A DNA stretch of 64,000 nucleotides. Source: Methanocaldococcus villosus KIN24-T80. Lineage in GTDB: Archaea; AGJL01; Methanococci; Methanococcales; Methanocaldococcaceae. Each line of letters opens with the position of its first letter. Positions within the stretch are counted from its first letter, which is position 1. The stretch is from the NCBI RefSeq assembly GCF_000371805.1, contig NZ_AQUK01000001.1, positions 1 to 64,000 on the forward strand, in the 5' to 3' direction. Shown one piece after another: positions 63,207 to 64,000 of the stretch. The notes under the pieces are model-generated. The model was not told the origin of the DNA. It was given only the letters and a program-made list of their open reading frames with translations, and did no database searches. A program made the position numbers and the translations under genes.

Positions 63207-64000
63207 TGCCTCAAATTAAAGAATTAGATTCCATACTTAATATTTTATATGCATGGAGAAATTTATCAGAAGGAAATAGTTTAGAGGCTTTATATTATAT
63301 AAATAAAGCTTTAGAGACAAATCCTGACAATACAATAGCATTATTTTTAAAAGGAATAATTTTGTTAGGTATGGGAGATGTTGAAGGTTCTAAAGAAACT
63401 TTAGAAAAACTAGTTAAACTTTCTCCAAAGAATTATATGGCCTTATCATTATTGAGTTTAGTAAATAGCTTATTAGGAGATTTTAAAAAGTCTATAGAAC
63501 TCAATGAAGAAGCATTGAGCATAGAAAGCCAATTTCTTATGGGTTGGCTTTTAAAGATAATAAACTTAGATTATTTGTATGATTATGATGAACTTTTAAA
63601 GATATACAAGAAATTTTCAAAAAAATGTCCTAAATTTTCCATTATTGATATAAAATCTGCAGATATTTTAAGAAAGTATGGAAGATATCATGAAGCTTTA
63701 GAATTTTTAGATAAAGCTTTATCTTTAAATCCTGAAAATATAGGAGCTATTTATTTGAAAGGGGTTATATTAAAAAGATTGGGAAGATATGAAGAGGCAT
63801 TAGAATGTTTTAAAAAATTAATAGATGAGATGAATATAAGATGGTTAGATGCTATAAGACATGCTGCATCAACATGTTTAGTTCTTGATAAGTTAGATGA
63901 TGCAGAGAGATATGTTAATATGGGTTTAAAGATTAAAAATAGGGATATAAGTCTGTGGTATTTTAAAGCATTAATTCACGAGTATAGAGGTAATCTTGAT
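63207..64000 (+). CDS. TPR-repeat protein, 3' truncated by window
   Basis: An open frame from ATG 63207 (GGTGAAATTT upstream) to the window edge, at least 264 codons. Repeats include SLEALYYINKALETNPDNT, GRYHEALEFLDKALSLNPEN and GRYEEALECFKKLIDEMN. It resembles the TPR pair at 3523 and 4427 in style. It starts 15 nt after sucC and is probably co-transcribed with it. Function unknown; the end is outside the window. Confidence 0.85.

Overview
The window is AT-rich, gene-dense DNA from a hyperthermophilic methanogenic archaeon of the Methanocaldococcus/Methanotorris type. Four things point there. It carries methanogen-only genes: cfbD (coenzyme F430), mfnA and mptD (cofactor biosynthesis), the eha hydrogenase, nrpR, a methanogenesis-marker-3 protein, and an unlinked nifB next to a YcaO gene. 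The information-processing proteins are archaeal (EF-1alpha, aIF5B, SRP54/FtsY, TiaS, Pth2, Dph2, prefoldin). Most genes have a GGTGA ribosome-binding site 4-7 nt before ATG or, quite often, TTG. The tRNA and the small RNAs stand out as GC-rich islands.

Layout. Positions 1-1580 hold the end of a SAM methyltransferase and a B12-type radical SAM protein, followed by a four-repeat CRISPR array with no cas genes and an AT-rich flank (1589-2196). Positions 2197-5284 hold cbiZ, a NikR-like regulator and two TPR genes. Positions 5288-11063 are a minus-strand block of infB, thrS and dph2. infB carries a reduced intein in its GTPase P-loop and is split by an exact 23-bp tandem duplication. Positions 11150-15562 hold nifB, ycaO, tiaS and a glycosyltransferase. 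Positions 15578-19115 hold a membrane-anchored winged-helix protein, secF and trkH. Positions 19107-24412 hold cfbD, pth2, a CBS protein, mfnA, rsmA and a predicted nucleotidyltransferase.

Positions 24473-29348 hold tRNA-Val, prefoldin, an MnhE-like subunit, two tRNA-thiolation-type proteins around a PIN protein, rpsJ and EF-1alpha. Positions 29463-36280 hold a DUF1847 protein, a MraY/Alg7-type transferase, a BtpA-like protein, a second NikR-like protein, nrpR and an XPD/DinG-type helicase. Positions 36319-42961 are a long minus-strand series: hisF, a ParA/MinD ATPase, a large exported protein, mptD, nadA, a lipoprotein and the small subunit of phosphomevalonate dehydratase. Positions 43001-51335 hold an Nth/GIY-YIG fusion, srp54, a CooC-like ATPase, tyrA, a DUF4040 membrane subunit, a LysR regulator, asd, pyrC and a cupin.

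An XRE-type regulator with a palindromic site upstream (51406-52082) leads directly into ehaABCDEFGHIJ (52087-56385), the membrane arm of the Eha hydrogenase. The catalytic subunits do not follow. Next come ftsY, a 4-hydroxybenzoate synthase-like gene, a radical SAM/AMMECR1 pair, the marker-3 protein, a short MscS channel, sucC and the start of a third TPR gene. Two C/D-box guide RNAs can be read directly from their boxes and 12-nt guides. One (58934-58995, +) overlaps the stop codon of the radical SAM gene; the other (61993-62050, -) lies between mscS and sucC.

The observations most worth following are the interrupted infB with its reduced intein, the two C/D RNAs, the XRE/palindrome/eha arrangement, the membrane-anchored transcription factor beside secF, and a CRISPR spacer that looks like the translation start of a methanogen-type gene. 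Calls rest on reading the sequence and recalling protein families; no database search was run.
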